This document shows, piece by piece, positions 1 through 5,005 of a stretch of 5,135 nt of DNA. The translations under genes were made by a program, and so were the position numbers. The notes under the pieces were generated by a model. It saw nothing but the letters and a program-made list of their open reading frames with translations, did not search any database and was not told the origin of the DNA. Each line of letters starts with the position of its first letter. Position 1 is the stretch's first letter. The DNA is from an uncultured Eubacteriales bacterium (GTDB lineage Bacteria > Bacillota > Clostridia > Christensenellales > UBA1242): NCBI GenBank assembly GCA_949067325.1, contig CARTDZ010000006.1, positions 1-5,135 of the forward strand, in the 5' to 3' direction.

Positions 1-64
1 ACGGGGATCGAACCCGCGACCTCAACCTTGGCAAGGTTGCGCTATACCACTAAGCCATTCCCGC
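1..64 (-). tRNA. tRNA-Gly (anticodon GCC), 3' end cut by window edge
   Basis: Read on the minus strand, the gene begins GCGGGAA at position 64. It shows a D arm with AGTGGTAT, a five-pair anticodon stem (CAACC/GGTTG) around the loop TTGCCAA, and a T arm with GCGGG, TTCGATC and CCCGT. The anticodon GCC reads GGC/GGU glycine codons. The last acceptor strand (expected TTCCCGC plus discriminator) and any CCA lie outside the window. All visible stems pair, with one G-U in the T stem, so it looks functional rather than a remnant. The identification is secure. Confidence 0.96.
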
Positions 65-70
65 AAATGC

Positions 71-99
71 TTTATACATATATTATATGCGTTTTTCAA
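71..99 (-). promoter_or_regulatory. Probable promoter of tRNA-Gly
   Basis: On the minus strand TTGAAA (99-94) and TATAAA (76-71) are separated by exactly 17 bp. Only 6 bp lie between the -10 and the first base of the tRNA, so the predicted +1 is on or next to tRNA base G1. A second -10-like TATAAT (87-82) lies further upstream but has no good -35 partner; if it is the real one, a leader of about 11 bases would exist. The box pair is seen directly; its use is inferred. Confidence 0.5.
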
Positions 100-274
100 A
101 GCTTGCTCTATAAATATAGCAAACATTTTAAAAAAAATCAACTGTTTTTAATAAAAATTTAAAAAAAGTTCAATTTTTTTTAATTCTAAAAAATAAATAA
201 TATAATAATTTTACATAAATTAAAAAATAAAAGCCTCATTAAATAACAAAAGCTTCAATTGTGGCCTTTTTATT

Positions 275-302
275 TTGCGGTCAAAAAAATATTTTGTATA
301 AT
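275..302 (+). promoter_or_regulatory. Promoter of the DUF5131 gene, predicted leaderless start
   Basis: TTGCGG (275-280) and a perfect TATAAT (297-302) are spaced by 16 bp. Six bases after the -10 comes the ATG at 309, so the expected transcription start coincides with the A of the start codon. There is no Shine-Dalgarno sequence in the AT-only stretch before the ATG, unlike every other gene in the window. The -10 is strong and the -35 matches only in TTG. Confidence 0.6.
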
Positions 303-308
303 AAAATT

Positions 309-1031
309 ATGAGATATATGTACAACCCTTGGCACGGCTGCCACAAAATCAGCGAGGCTTGCAAAAATTGTTATGTCTTTTCTTTTGATAGCAAAAGGGG
401 CATTGACAGCGAAATTGTAAAAAAAAATGCTGAGTTTGACATTATAATAAGAAAAAACAAAAAAGGGCAATACAAAATTCCTGACGGCGTGGAAGTGGCG
501 GTATGCCTCACTTCTGACTTTTTTGTAAAGGAAGCCGATCCTTGGCGTGACGAGGTTTGGCAAATGATAAAATCTCGACCAAAAGTCAACTTTGTCATCT
601 TTACGAAAAGATGCAATCGAATAAAAGAATGCCTGCCTTATGACTTTGGAAAAGCTTATGACCATGTGGCCATCAACTTGACGGCAGAAAACCAAAAGCG
701 AATAGACGAGCGATTGCCAATTTTTATCGAACTGCCTATCAAAACCAAAGGTGTGCTTGTTTCACCAATGCTCGAAGAAGTTGATATGAGCTTTTATCTA
801 AACACTCATAAAATTGATTATGTTTATGTAAGCGGCGAAAACTATAAAAACGCAAGGCCGCTAAACTTTGACTGGGTAAAAGACCTTCACGACCAATGCG
901 TCAATTCGAACACAACTTTTATTTTTTATGATACAGGCTCAAATTTTGTAAAAGACGGAAAAGAATATTTCATTCCATACTCTCAAGGCAAAGCTCAAGC
1001 CAAAAAGGCAAACATAAATTATTTTAAATAG
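309..1031 (+). CDS. Phage Gp37/Gp68 family (DUF5131) protein
   Basis: The product is a 240-residue soluble protein of the DUF5131/phage Gp37-Gp68 family, whose biochemical role is not established. The N-terminus carries the family signature NPWHGCHKISEACKNCY, giving three cysteines C11, C18 and C21 in a Cx6CxxC pattern likely to bind a metal or Fe-S cluster. Further family-like blocks are LTSDFF (about 67-72), FTKRCNR (98-104, where relatives often have LTKRP), SPMLEEV (152-158) and VSGENYKNARP (174-184). An aromatic-rich tail follows. Length is in the usual range and the frame is intact. I chose ATG 309 rather than GTG 261 because homology begins there and the promoter occupies the stretch between. 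Homologues often sit in phages or islands, sometimes beside a TcmP-type partner; none is visible here. No terminator was found downstream. Confidence 0.85.
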   Translation: MRYMYNPWHGCHKISEACKNCYVFSFDSKRGIDSEIVKKNAEFDIIIRKNKKGQYKIPDGVEVAVCLTSDFFVKEADPWRDEVWQMIKSRPKVNFVIFTKRCNRIKECLPYDFGKAYDHVAINLTAENQKRIDERLPIFIELPIKTKGVLVSPMLEEVDMSFYLNTHKIDYVYVSGENYKNARPLNFDWVKDLHDQCVNSNTTFIFYDTGSNFVKDGKEYFIPYSQGKAQAKKANINYFK

Positions 1032-1085
1032 TCTTAACATTCCTTCGCCACGCGCATATATATTTTTGTATGTTGCAAAAATTGT

Positions 1086-1114
1086 TTGACTTTGGCTGTT
1101 ATGCGATATATAAT
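1086..1114 (+). promoter_or_regulatory. Sigma-70-type promoter of the NfeD-SPFH operon
   Basis: TTGACT (1086-1091) and TATAAT (1109-1114) are separated by the ideal 17 bp, with one mismatch to the full consensus. Transcription should start near 1121, leaving a leader of about 20 bases that holds the strong ribosome binding site AGGAGGG (1130-1136) five bases before ATG 1141. Nothing in the leader suggests a riboswitch or operator, so expression is probably constitutive. Confidence 0.85.
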
Positions 1115-1140
1115 TTAATTGAAACTAAAAGGAGGGAGAA

Positions 1141-1638
1141 ATGGAAGTTATGTTCTGGGTTTGGCTCGGCGTAATTGCTCTCACTGCAATCGTTGAGTTT
1201 ATAAGCTTGGATTTGACGTCAATTTGGTTTACAGCCGGCGCAATAATACCTTTCATCTTGGCAGCGATTGGCGGCATAAGGTGGGAAATACAGGTTGCTG
1301 TATTCGTTGTCGTTTCAGCAGCACTTATCATTTCACTGCGAAAGTGGACGCGAAAAATGCTACTAAAAAACGCCAACTTCAAAACCAATGTCGATGCACT
1401 TATCGGCAAAAAGGTGAGAATGCTTGACCGCGCAGACTTTGAAACGCTAGGCTCGGTAAAAATCGGCGACGTTGTTTGGAGTGCGGTAGCTGACAAAGGT
1501 GAAGCGATTGAAAAAGACAAAATCGTTGAAGTAATCAAAGTTGACGGAAACAAACTTATAGTAAAAGAAGTGACAGAGGGCAAGTCAGAAGAAGTCAAAC
1601 CAAAAGCAAAAATTGAAAAGGAGGAAGAAAAACAATGA
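1141..1638 (+). CDS. NfeD family membrane protein, short form
   Basis: The product is a 165-residue membrane protein of the NfeD family, the usual operon partner of stomatin/flotillin-type proteins. Three hydrophobic segments lie at about residues 3-23, 28-46 and 48-66. A basic stretch (RKWTRK, 67-72) follows, then a cytoplasmic OB-fold domain at about 84-144. The OB fold shows the family pattern LIGKKV, G104-V106, G109-D110, W113-A115, then KIVEVIKVDGNKLIVKEV. The tail (148-165) is very rich in Lys and Glu. There is no ClpP-like serine protease domain, so this is the short NfeD class that is thought to bind and scaffold its SPFH partner. The start is fixed by the strong ribosome binding site. 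The TGA stop overlaps the ATG of the next gene by 4 bases, indicating translational coupling. Confidence 0.92.
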   Translation: MEVMFWVWLGVIALTAIVEFISLDLTSIWFTAGAIIPFILAAIGGIRWEIQVAVFVVVSAALIISLRKWTRKMLLKNANFKTNVDALIGKKVRMLDRADFETLGSVKIGDVVWSAVADKGEAIEKDKIVEVIKVDGNKLIVKEVTEGKSEEVKPKAKIEKEEEKQ

Positions 1639-2558
1639 GTGCTTGGGGAATAGTATTAATAGTTATAGGAGTGCTTGCACTTATTATTCTTTGTGCGTCA
1701 GTAAGAATAGTAAAACAAGCAACCGCAGTGGTAATTGAAAGACTTGGAAAATATTGCAAAACTTTGGAGACGGGAATACATTTCGTCATTCCTTTCTTCG
1801 ATCGTACAAGCAAACCAATTTCATTGAAAGAAATTGTGGCAGATTTCAATCCACAACCAGTTATCACAAAAGATAACGTAACAATGCAAATTGACACAGT
1901 TGTATATTTTCAAATCACAGACGCAAAACTTTATTCATACGGCGTTGATCACCCAATCAAAGCTATCGAAAACTTGACAGCAACAACACTTCGTAACATC
2001 GTGGGTGAACTAGAACTTGACCAAACTCTTACGTCAAGAGATACAGTTAATACAAAAATGAGAACAATCCTTGACGAGGCGACAGACCCATGGGGAATAA
2101 AAATCAATCGTGTAGAACTAAAAAACATTTTGCCACCAAAAGATATCCGTGATGCCATGGAAAAACAAATGAGGGCAGAACGTGAACGTCGTGAACAAAT
2201 CTTGAAGGCAGAAGGTGAAAAGAAGGCAACTATCCTTGTTGCAGAAGGTGAGAAGGCAGCCAAAATCTTGAAGGCTGAAGCTGACAAAGAAGCAAAAATT
2301 TTGGCAGCAGAAGCTGAAAGAGCTTCAAAAATAGCAGAAGCAGAAGGTGAAAGCAAGGCTATTGACCTTATCAACAAATCAAATCCTGCTCCAGCATATG
2401 TGACTTTACAAGGCTTTGAAGCTTTGAAAGTGCTTGCTCATGGTCAAAGCACAAAAATTATTGTGCCAAGCGAAATACAAAATGTCGCTGGACTTCTTAC
2501 AAGCCTAACTGAAACGATCAAAACTGAAAAAACTGATGATAAAAAGAAAACAAAGTAG
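1635..2558 (+). CDS. Stomatin-like SPFH/Band 7 protein (QmcA type)
   Basis: The product is a 307-residue SPFH/Band 7 protein, close in layout and length to slipins such as QmcA. One N-terminal membrane helix (about 5-22) is followed by the SPFH domain (about 24-180) with typical blocks: AVVIERLGKY, ETGIHFVIPFFDR, VITKDNVTMQIDTVVYF, RNIVGELELDQTLTSRD and WGIKINRVELKNILPP. A charged coiled coil of 11-residue repeats (181-246) precedes the conserved YVTLQGFEALKVLA region (255-268) and a Lys-rich tail. Such proteins oligomerise on the membrane and organise membrane domains or quality control. The gene overlaps the NfeD-type gene by ATGA and has its own AGGAGG (1619-1624) ten bases upstream, so both are made together as a stoichiometric pair. 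The family is certain; the exact client process is not visible. Confidence 0.95.
   Translation: MSAWGIVLIVIGVLALIILCASVRIVKQATAVVIERLGKYCKTLETGIHFVIPFFDRTSKPISLKEIVADFNPQPVITKDNVTMQIDTVVYFQITDAKLYSYGVDHPIKAIENLTATTLRNIVGELELDQTLTSRDTVNTKMRTILDEATDPWGIKINRVELKNILPPKDIRDAMEKQMRAERERREQILKAEGEKKATILVAEGEKAAKILKAEADKEAKILAAEAERASKIAEAEGESKAIDLINKSNPAPAYVTLQGFEALKVLAHGQSTKIIVPSEIQNVAGLLTSLTETIKTEKTDDKKKTK
2175..2372 (+). repeat. Six 33-bp units coding an 11-residue coiled-coil repeat
   Basis: Inside the SPFH gene, residues 181-246 divide without gaps into six 11-residue units: AERERREQILK, AEGEKKATILV, AEGEKAAKILK, AEADKEAKILA, AEAERASKIAE and AEGESKAIDLI. Each begins Ala-Glu and has hydrophobic residues at positions 9-10 (Ile-Leu or similar). 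Hendecad periodicity fits a long, slightly right-handed coiled coil as known for stomatin-family oligomers. At DNA level the units have diverged by synonymous and other changes, so this is an old duplication series rather than a recent slippage product. Confidence 0.85.
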
Positions 2559-2740
2559 GTAATAAAGCAAAGTTGAATTGGTGAGAAATGGCTGCTCGGA
2601 AGGCAACTTCGCCTTTTGACAAAGTCGAAGTTTTGCCGTTGCCGCGGGCAACGGCCGCTCGCTAAACGCTCGCGCCTTCCTCGCTTTAAATTCTCTTCGT
2701 CCAAATGTACTACAAAAACAAATAAAAAAGGAGATAATAA
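2559..2740. repeat. GC-rich intergenic element with nested inverted repeats
   Basis: Bases 2601-2690 are about 57% G+C, sharply different from the AT-rich surroundings, and do not encode a convincing protein on either strand. A hairpin at 2605-2632 pairs AACTTCG with CGAAGTT and, after one mismatch, CTTT with AAAG around the loop TGAC. A perfect 9-bp hairpin at 2635-2655 pairs GCCGTTGCC with GGCAACGGC around GCG. CGCTCGC occurs twice (2656-2662, 2667-2673). A weak terminator-like AAGGC/GCCTTTT sits at 2600-2617, overlapping the first hairpin. None of the strong hairpins is followed by a U tract. The composition and hairpin density suggest a dispersed intergenic repeat inserted after the SPFH gene; that is inference. 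The end (2728-2733, AAGGAG) is the ribosome binding site of the next gene. Confidence 0.55.
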
Positions 2741-3199
2741 ATGAAAAATTTAAAAAATGTAATTTGTCATATTGGAACTTTTCTTGCGTCAATCCTTATG
2801 ATAGTGTTCTTGACACAAGCTCATGTATCATCAAAGTTTGGTATTTCAATTGGCGGCTTCGATCTTAATGGCCGAGGAGCTACCGATACACTTATAACAG
2901 CGTATGCACTTGTAATTATTGCTATGATCGTTGCATCATTGCTTGTAATACTTTCAGTTTTAAACTTGCTTGCAGATTTCAATGTTATCAAAGAAAACAA
3001 GTTTATGTCAATAGCAAACATCGTTTTGTCAGCGATCGCATTTGTAGCTGCAATCATTATCTTTGCTTGCGTTGCTTCTGAAGTGGCTGATATTTCAAGT
3101 ATATCTGTTGGCTTTGGTGCAATCATCGACCTTATTCTTGGCTTTGTTCTCATTCCACTTGCTCTTCTTCCAGTATTTACTTTCAAGAAAAGAAAATAA
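2741..3199 (+). CDS. Small four-helix membrane protein, function unknown
   Basis: I do not recognise the family. The 152-residue product is very hydrophobic, with four likely membrane helices at about residues 7-26, 50-78, 89-113 and 123-146. The longest loop (27-49) is Gly/Ser-rich and probably outside. A short polar stretch at 79-88 (DFNVIKENKF) and a basic end (KKRK) are probably cytoplasmic. No catalytic motif, cysteine pair or transporter signature is evident. The start follows AAGGAG (2728-2733) with a 7-base gap. The gene is in the same direction as the SPFH gene, but the GC-rich element separates them and no clear promoter was found, so it could be read through from the NfeD-SPFH operon or transcribed independently. 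A link to membrane-domain function is suggested only by position. Confidence 0.85.
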   Translation: MKNLKNVICHIGTFLASILMIVFLTQAHVSSKFGISIGGFDLNGRGATDTLITAYALVIIAMIVASLLVILSVLNLLADFNVIKENKFMSIANIVLSAIAFVAAIIIFACVASEVADISSISVGFGAIIDLILGFVLIPLALLPVFTFKKRK

Positions 3200-3232
3200 A
3201 ATCATAAAATAGTTTTTCAGTTTTTGATAATA

Positions 3233-3264
3233 AAAAAAAGCTCAAATATTTATGAGCTTTTTTT
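3233..3264 (+). terminator. Rho-independent terminator, usable in both directions
   Basis: A 12-bp stem pairs the A-run plus GCTCA (3233-3244) with TGAGC plus seven T (3253-3264) around the 8-base loop AATATTTA. The T run gives the plus-strand U tract for the membrane protein gene that ends 33 bases upstream. The matching A run at 3232-3239 would provide a U tract for minus-strand transcription coming from the convergent degV-type gene. Confidence 0.88.
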
Positions 3265-3285
3265 AATGGCATGACATAATTTAAA

Positions 3286-3330
3286 AAAAAGCGGCATTGA
3301 AAAAAGCGGCTTGATATTATGCCGCTTTTT
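3286..3330 (-). terminator. Terminator of the DegV-type gene with duplicated arm
   Basis: Downstream of the minus-strand DegV stop, the arm AAAAAGCGGCAT (minus strand, 3330-3319) can pair with either of two copies of the partner arm. The near copy (GCCGCTTTTT, 3310-3301) gives a 10-bp stem with a 10-base loop. The far copy (ATGCCGCTTTTT, 3297-3286) gives a 12-bp stem with a 21-base loop. Each copy ends in its own U tract, so two mutually exclusive terminators share one 5' arm. A run of T also exists on the plus strand, so it may work both ways. Confidence 0.85.
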
Positions 3331-3361
3331 GTTGGTTGATTTAATCTTTCTATGCTGTTTT

Positions 3362-4195
3362 TTATTTTGCAAAATAACTAAGTACATAACACTTTGCGCC
3401 AACGTGTGAACCGACTACGCAGCCAATTTCACCAATTATAACCTCTTGTTTAGGGTCAAGTTTGTCTTTGCACTTGTCTATCAATCTGTTTACAGCTGGT
3501 AGGTTGTCGCTATGAGCAAAGTAAAGAGAATGTGAGTTGTCCATATTTTCAAGATTGTTGAGAAGAAAAGCGTCAGCTTTAGGCGTACCCATGCATTTTG
3601 CAATGTTTACAACTTTGCCGTCAACAATAGAGACAATTGGCTTGACATTAAGCATTCCTCCAATTACAGCTCCAGCCGATGACAGCCTTCCACTCGCTTT
3701 CAAATACTTTAAGTCATTTATGACAGCAACAAGCCTGATCTTTTCTCGCAAACGATAAAATTCCTGCTTTATTTTCTCAATATCCTGACACTTGTCTATA
3801 AACTTGCAAAGTTCAATTATTATCGCTCCTTGTGCAAGGGTAGTGCAAGCACTCTCTTCAATAAAAACATTTTTCATGCCAAGAGCATCAGCCGCCATCT
3901 GTGCTTGTATTTTTGTTGTCGACATTTCCATTGAAATAACAATGGTGATAACAAAAACATCGTCTTTGTTTGTATAATCCTTATAAAAATTTTCAAACTT
4001 GTAAGCATTTGGCATGGCTGTCTTAGGTATAATTCCAGTGCTTTCCAACTTGTCATAAAATTCACGCGTCTTCAAACCTTCAGGATAAACCTCTTCGCCA
4101 AAATTCACTTCAATCGGTATAATTGAAATGTCATATTTTTTCATATATTCTTCAGGAATATCACATGACGCATCAGCTACAATTTTGAATTTCAT
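3362..4195 (-). CDS. DegV family protein (FakB-like fatty-acid-binding)
   Basis: The product is a 277-residue soluble DegV-family protein. The family binds a fatty acid and, in the FakA/FakB system, presents it for phosphorylation to acyl-phosphate for phospholipid synthesis. Family landmarks in order: IVADASCDIP (5-14); IPIEVNFGEEVY (26-37); KTAMPN (58-63, the position of the TS-P block); ISMEMSTTK (87-95, where the family usually has LSGT); IEESACTTLAQG (112-123); LKYLKASGRLSS (162-173) with R170; and the C-terminal GSHVGAKCYVLSY (262-274) with the conserved His264. Length is typical. ATG 4195 is chosen because GGAGG (4205-4201) lies five bases upstream; a TTG four codons earlier would overlap that site. 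The gene is monocistronic, between its own -10 and its own terminator. No fakA kinase gene is in the window. The lipid specificity is not visible. Confidence 0.92.
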   Translation of the reverse strand: MKFKIVADASCDIPEEYMKKYDISIIPIEVNFGEEVYPEGLKTREFYDKLESTGIIPKTAMPNAYKFENFYKDYTNKDDVFVITIVISMEMSTTKIQAQMAADALGMKNVFIEESACTTLAQGAIIIELCKFIDKCQDIEKIKQEFYRLREKIRLVAVINDLKYLKASGRLSSAGAVIGGMLNVKPIVSIVDGKVVNIAKCMGTPKADAFLLNNLENMDNSHSLYFAHSDNLPAVNRLIDKCKDKLDPKQEVIIGEIGCVVGSHVGAKCYVLSYFAK

Positions 4196-4215
4196 TTTTT
4201 CCTCCAAAATCTAAG

Positions 4216-4246
4216 ATTATATTATCACAAGCTGCCAAAATTTCAA
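4216..4246 (-). promoter_or_regulatory. Candidate promoter of the DegV-type gene
   Basis: On the minus strand a perfect TATAAT lies at 4221-4216. The best -35 candidate is TTGAAA (4246-4241), with a rather long 19-bp spacer. The start would be near 4209, giving a short leader with the GGAGG site. A promoter is expected here because a terminator (4296-4321) closes the upstream gene. The -10 is convincing and the -35 is not. Confidence 0.4.
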
Positions 4247-4295
4247 AACATTTTAAACTATTTTTCCAAAAAACAATTTCACTTAACCAAAACAA

Positions 4296-4321
4296 AAAAA
4301 GGCTTTGAAATAAGCCTTTTT
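4296..4321 (-). terminator. Terminator of the six-cysteine protein gene
   Basis: AAAAAGGCTT and AAGCCTTTTT form a perfect 10-bp stem around a 6-base loop (TGAAAT on the plus strand). On the minus strand the stem ends in seven T (4300-4294) followed by GTTTT. It lies 23 bases after the stop of the minus-strand gene at 4345 and separates it from the DegV-type gene. Confidence 0.88.
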
Positions 4322-4344
4322 CTTTTTATAATAATTTTTCAATC

Positions 4345-4581
4345 TTAAATTTCTGGGCAGTTTTCAGCAATATTATCATGATTGTCAGTTACATTTGCTC
4401 CGTTTTTCTTGCAAATTGCAACGCATTCTGTGTCAACTTCGTCTTGACCAATTTTTTGAAAGTCACAGTTGGCACACCTATAACAACTTGTAACTTTAAC
4501 AAGTTCACTTGTTACACGAATAAAATTCTCGTTTCCAAAAGTTCTTTCTTGCAATTGAAAAAAGTATTCTTTTTTGTACAT
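4345..4581 (-). CDS. Small six-cysteine protein, possible metal binder
   Basis: I do not recognise this 78-residue protein. Its N-terminal half (1-32) is polar and aromatic (MYKKEYFFQLQERTFGNENF) with no membrane segment or signal peptide. The C-terminal half carries six cysteines, C33, C36, C39, C53, C57 and C75, in the pattern CxxCxxC, 13 residues, CxxxC, 17 residues, C. This resembles a zinc or iron-sulphur site. The block around 50-75 is faintly like the cysteine-spaced DUF1540 layout, but too weak to assign. The gene is well supported: perfect AAGGAGG (4597-4591) nine bases before ATG 4581, a near-consensus promoter and a strong terminator. It is a single-gene transcription unit. The plus-strand frame over the same bases is a shadow without signals. 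Confidence 0.82.
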   Translation of the reverse strand: MYKKEYFFQLQERTFGNENFIRVTSELVKVTSCYRCANCDFQKIGQDEVDTECVAICKKNGANVTDNHDNIAENCPEI

Positions 4582-4593
4582 AAAGCCTCGCCT

Positions 4594-4623
4594 CCTTATA
4601 TATAAAATCCTTATATATAAAAT
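4594..4623 (-). repeat. Perfect 15-bp tandem duplication in the 5' leader
   Basis: The plus-strand unit CCTTATATATAAAAT occurs twice back to back (4594-4608 and 4609-4623). On the minus strand it spans from just after the -10 to the ribosome binding site. The proximal copy's AAGG joins the following AGG to make the perfect AAGGAGG; the distal copy gives only AAGGAT. Both copies hold TATATA, so alternative -10 use is possible. Confidence 0.9.
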
Positions 4624-4652
4624 ATTTTATTATAAATCAATTTGATTGTCAA
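4624..4652 (-). promoter_or_regulatory. Promoter of the six-cysteine protein gene
   Basis: On the minus strand a perfect TTGACA (4652-4647) and TAAAAT (4629-4624) are 17 bp apart, with one mismatch in twelve. Predicted initiation near 4617 falls within the 15-bp duplication and gives a leader of about 36 bases. An overlapping TATAAT (4634-4629) is only 12 bp from the -35 and is a poorer choice. Confidence 0.8.
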
Positions 4653-4783
4653 TAGGTTTTTCAAATTCCTTTACAATTGCCAAGCATCTTTAAATGGCAA
4701 GCCTTACTAATCGACCATAGCAGGCTTCACTCTTTTGCAATTATATGAAAAGCAGTGCTTTAAAAATGACTTGTAAAACAAAA
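4653..4783. other. AT-rich spacer with several short inverted repeats, no gene seen
   Basis: No open frame with a ribosome binding site was found. Short pairings exist: TTGCCA/TGGCAA (4677-4682, 4695-4700), AAGCCT/AGGCTT (4699-4704, 4722-4727) and AATTGC/GCAATT (4675-4680, 4737-4742), some of them mutually exclusive. They could reflect a small structured RNA or be chance in AT-rich DNA. I see no promoter that would clearly transcribe this stretch. Confidence 0.4.
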
Positions 4784-4804
4784 CGAGAGTTTTGATAACT
4801 CTCG
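4775..4804 (-). terminator. Minus-strand terminator facing the tandem repeat
   Basis: CGAGAGTT (4784-4791) and AACTCTCG (4797-4804) form a perfect 8-bp stem with a 5-base loop. On the minus strand it is followed by TTTTGTTTT (4783-4775), the layout of an intrinsic terminator. On the plus strand it is followed by CGAAAAAAAA, so it would not work that way. It implies minus-strand transcription arriving from the repeat region on the right. Confidence 0.75.
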
Positions 4805-4950
4805 CGAAAAAAAATTAATGATGTTTAAATAGTTTCAAAGGAGGGTAGGTGTTTGAAAAAAGTGTAAACTTTTCCAGTGGCCGAAGCACGCACGCTTGCC
4901 TTGACTGCTTCCGACCGCAATCATGCGGGTTGATGACGATTTCATCGTCA

Positions 4951-4973
4951 TAAGCAAAACTAAGTTTTGCTTA
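4951..4973. other. Perfect 10-bp hairpin in the repeat unit
   Basis: TAAGCAAAAC (4951-4960) pairs perfectly with GTTTTGCTTA (4964-4973) around TAA. It abuts the 8-bp hairpin ATGACGAT/ATCGTCAT (4933-4940, 4944-4951, loop TTC), sharing one base, so two hairpins would stack side by side. The second repeat copy is cut within this hairpin by the window edge. Neither is followed by a U tract. Confidence 0.75.
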
Positions 4974-5005
4974 GACTACCGCATAAGTTGATTTGATTTT
5001 TCTGG

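Larger units (their letters stand above)
65..308. other. AT-rich divergent intergenic region
   Basis: This gap separates the minus-strand tRNA from the plus-strand DUF5131 gene. It holds long A and T runs, the two divergent promoters listed separately, and an imperfect inverted repeat. In that repeat AAAATAAAAGCC (about 224-235) faces GGCCTTTTTATTTT (263-276) across a 27-base interval, which could act as a weak bidirectional terminator. An open frame extends upstream of the DUF5131 ATG to a GTG at 261, but it crosses the promoter and has no ribosome binding site. I see no other gene. Confidence 0.6.

Noticed and set aside
261..308. GTG-initiated 16-residue extension of the DUF5131 protein
   Set aside because: It has no ribosome binding site, contains the -35 and -10 boxes, and family similarity begins at the ATG at 309.
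1125..1598. Long minus-strand open frame opposite the NfeD-type gene, and similar ones opposite the SPFH gene and other genes
   Set aside because: These mirror the codon pattern of the real plus-strand genes and lack start signals; they are shadows.
2505..2792. Minus-strand frame of 95 codons across the GC-rich island
   Set aside because: It overlaps the SPFH gene end and the next gene's start, is low-complexity and Arg/Lys-rich over the palindromes, and has no ribosome binding site.
4196..4207. TTG start four codons upstream of the DegV-type ATG
   Set aside because: The TTG overlaps the GGAGG ribosome binding site itself; the ATG at 4195 has the right spacing.
4378..4605. Plus-strand 75-codon frame opposite the six-cysteine gene
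   Set aside because: The minus-strand gene has promoter, ribosome binding site and terminator; the plus frame has none.
4849..4953. Plus-strand GTG frame of 34 codons after AAAGGAGGG at 4837-4845
   Set aside because: The spacing is only about four bases, and most of the frame lies in the hairpin repeat. It could be a leader peptide but there is no promoter or partner to support that.
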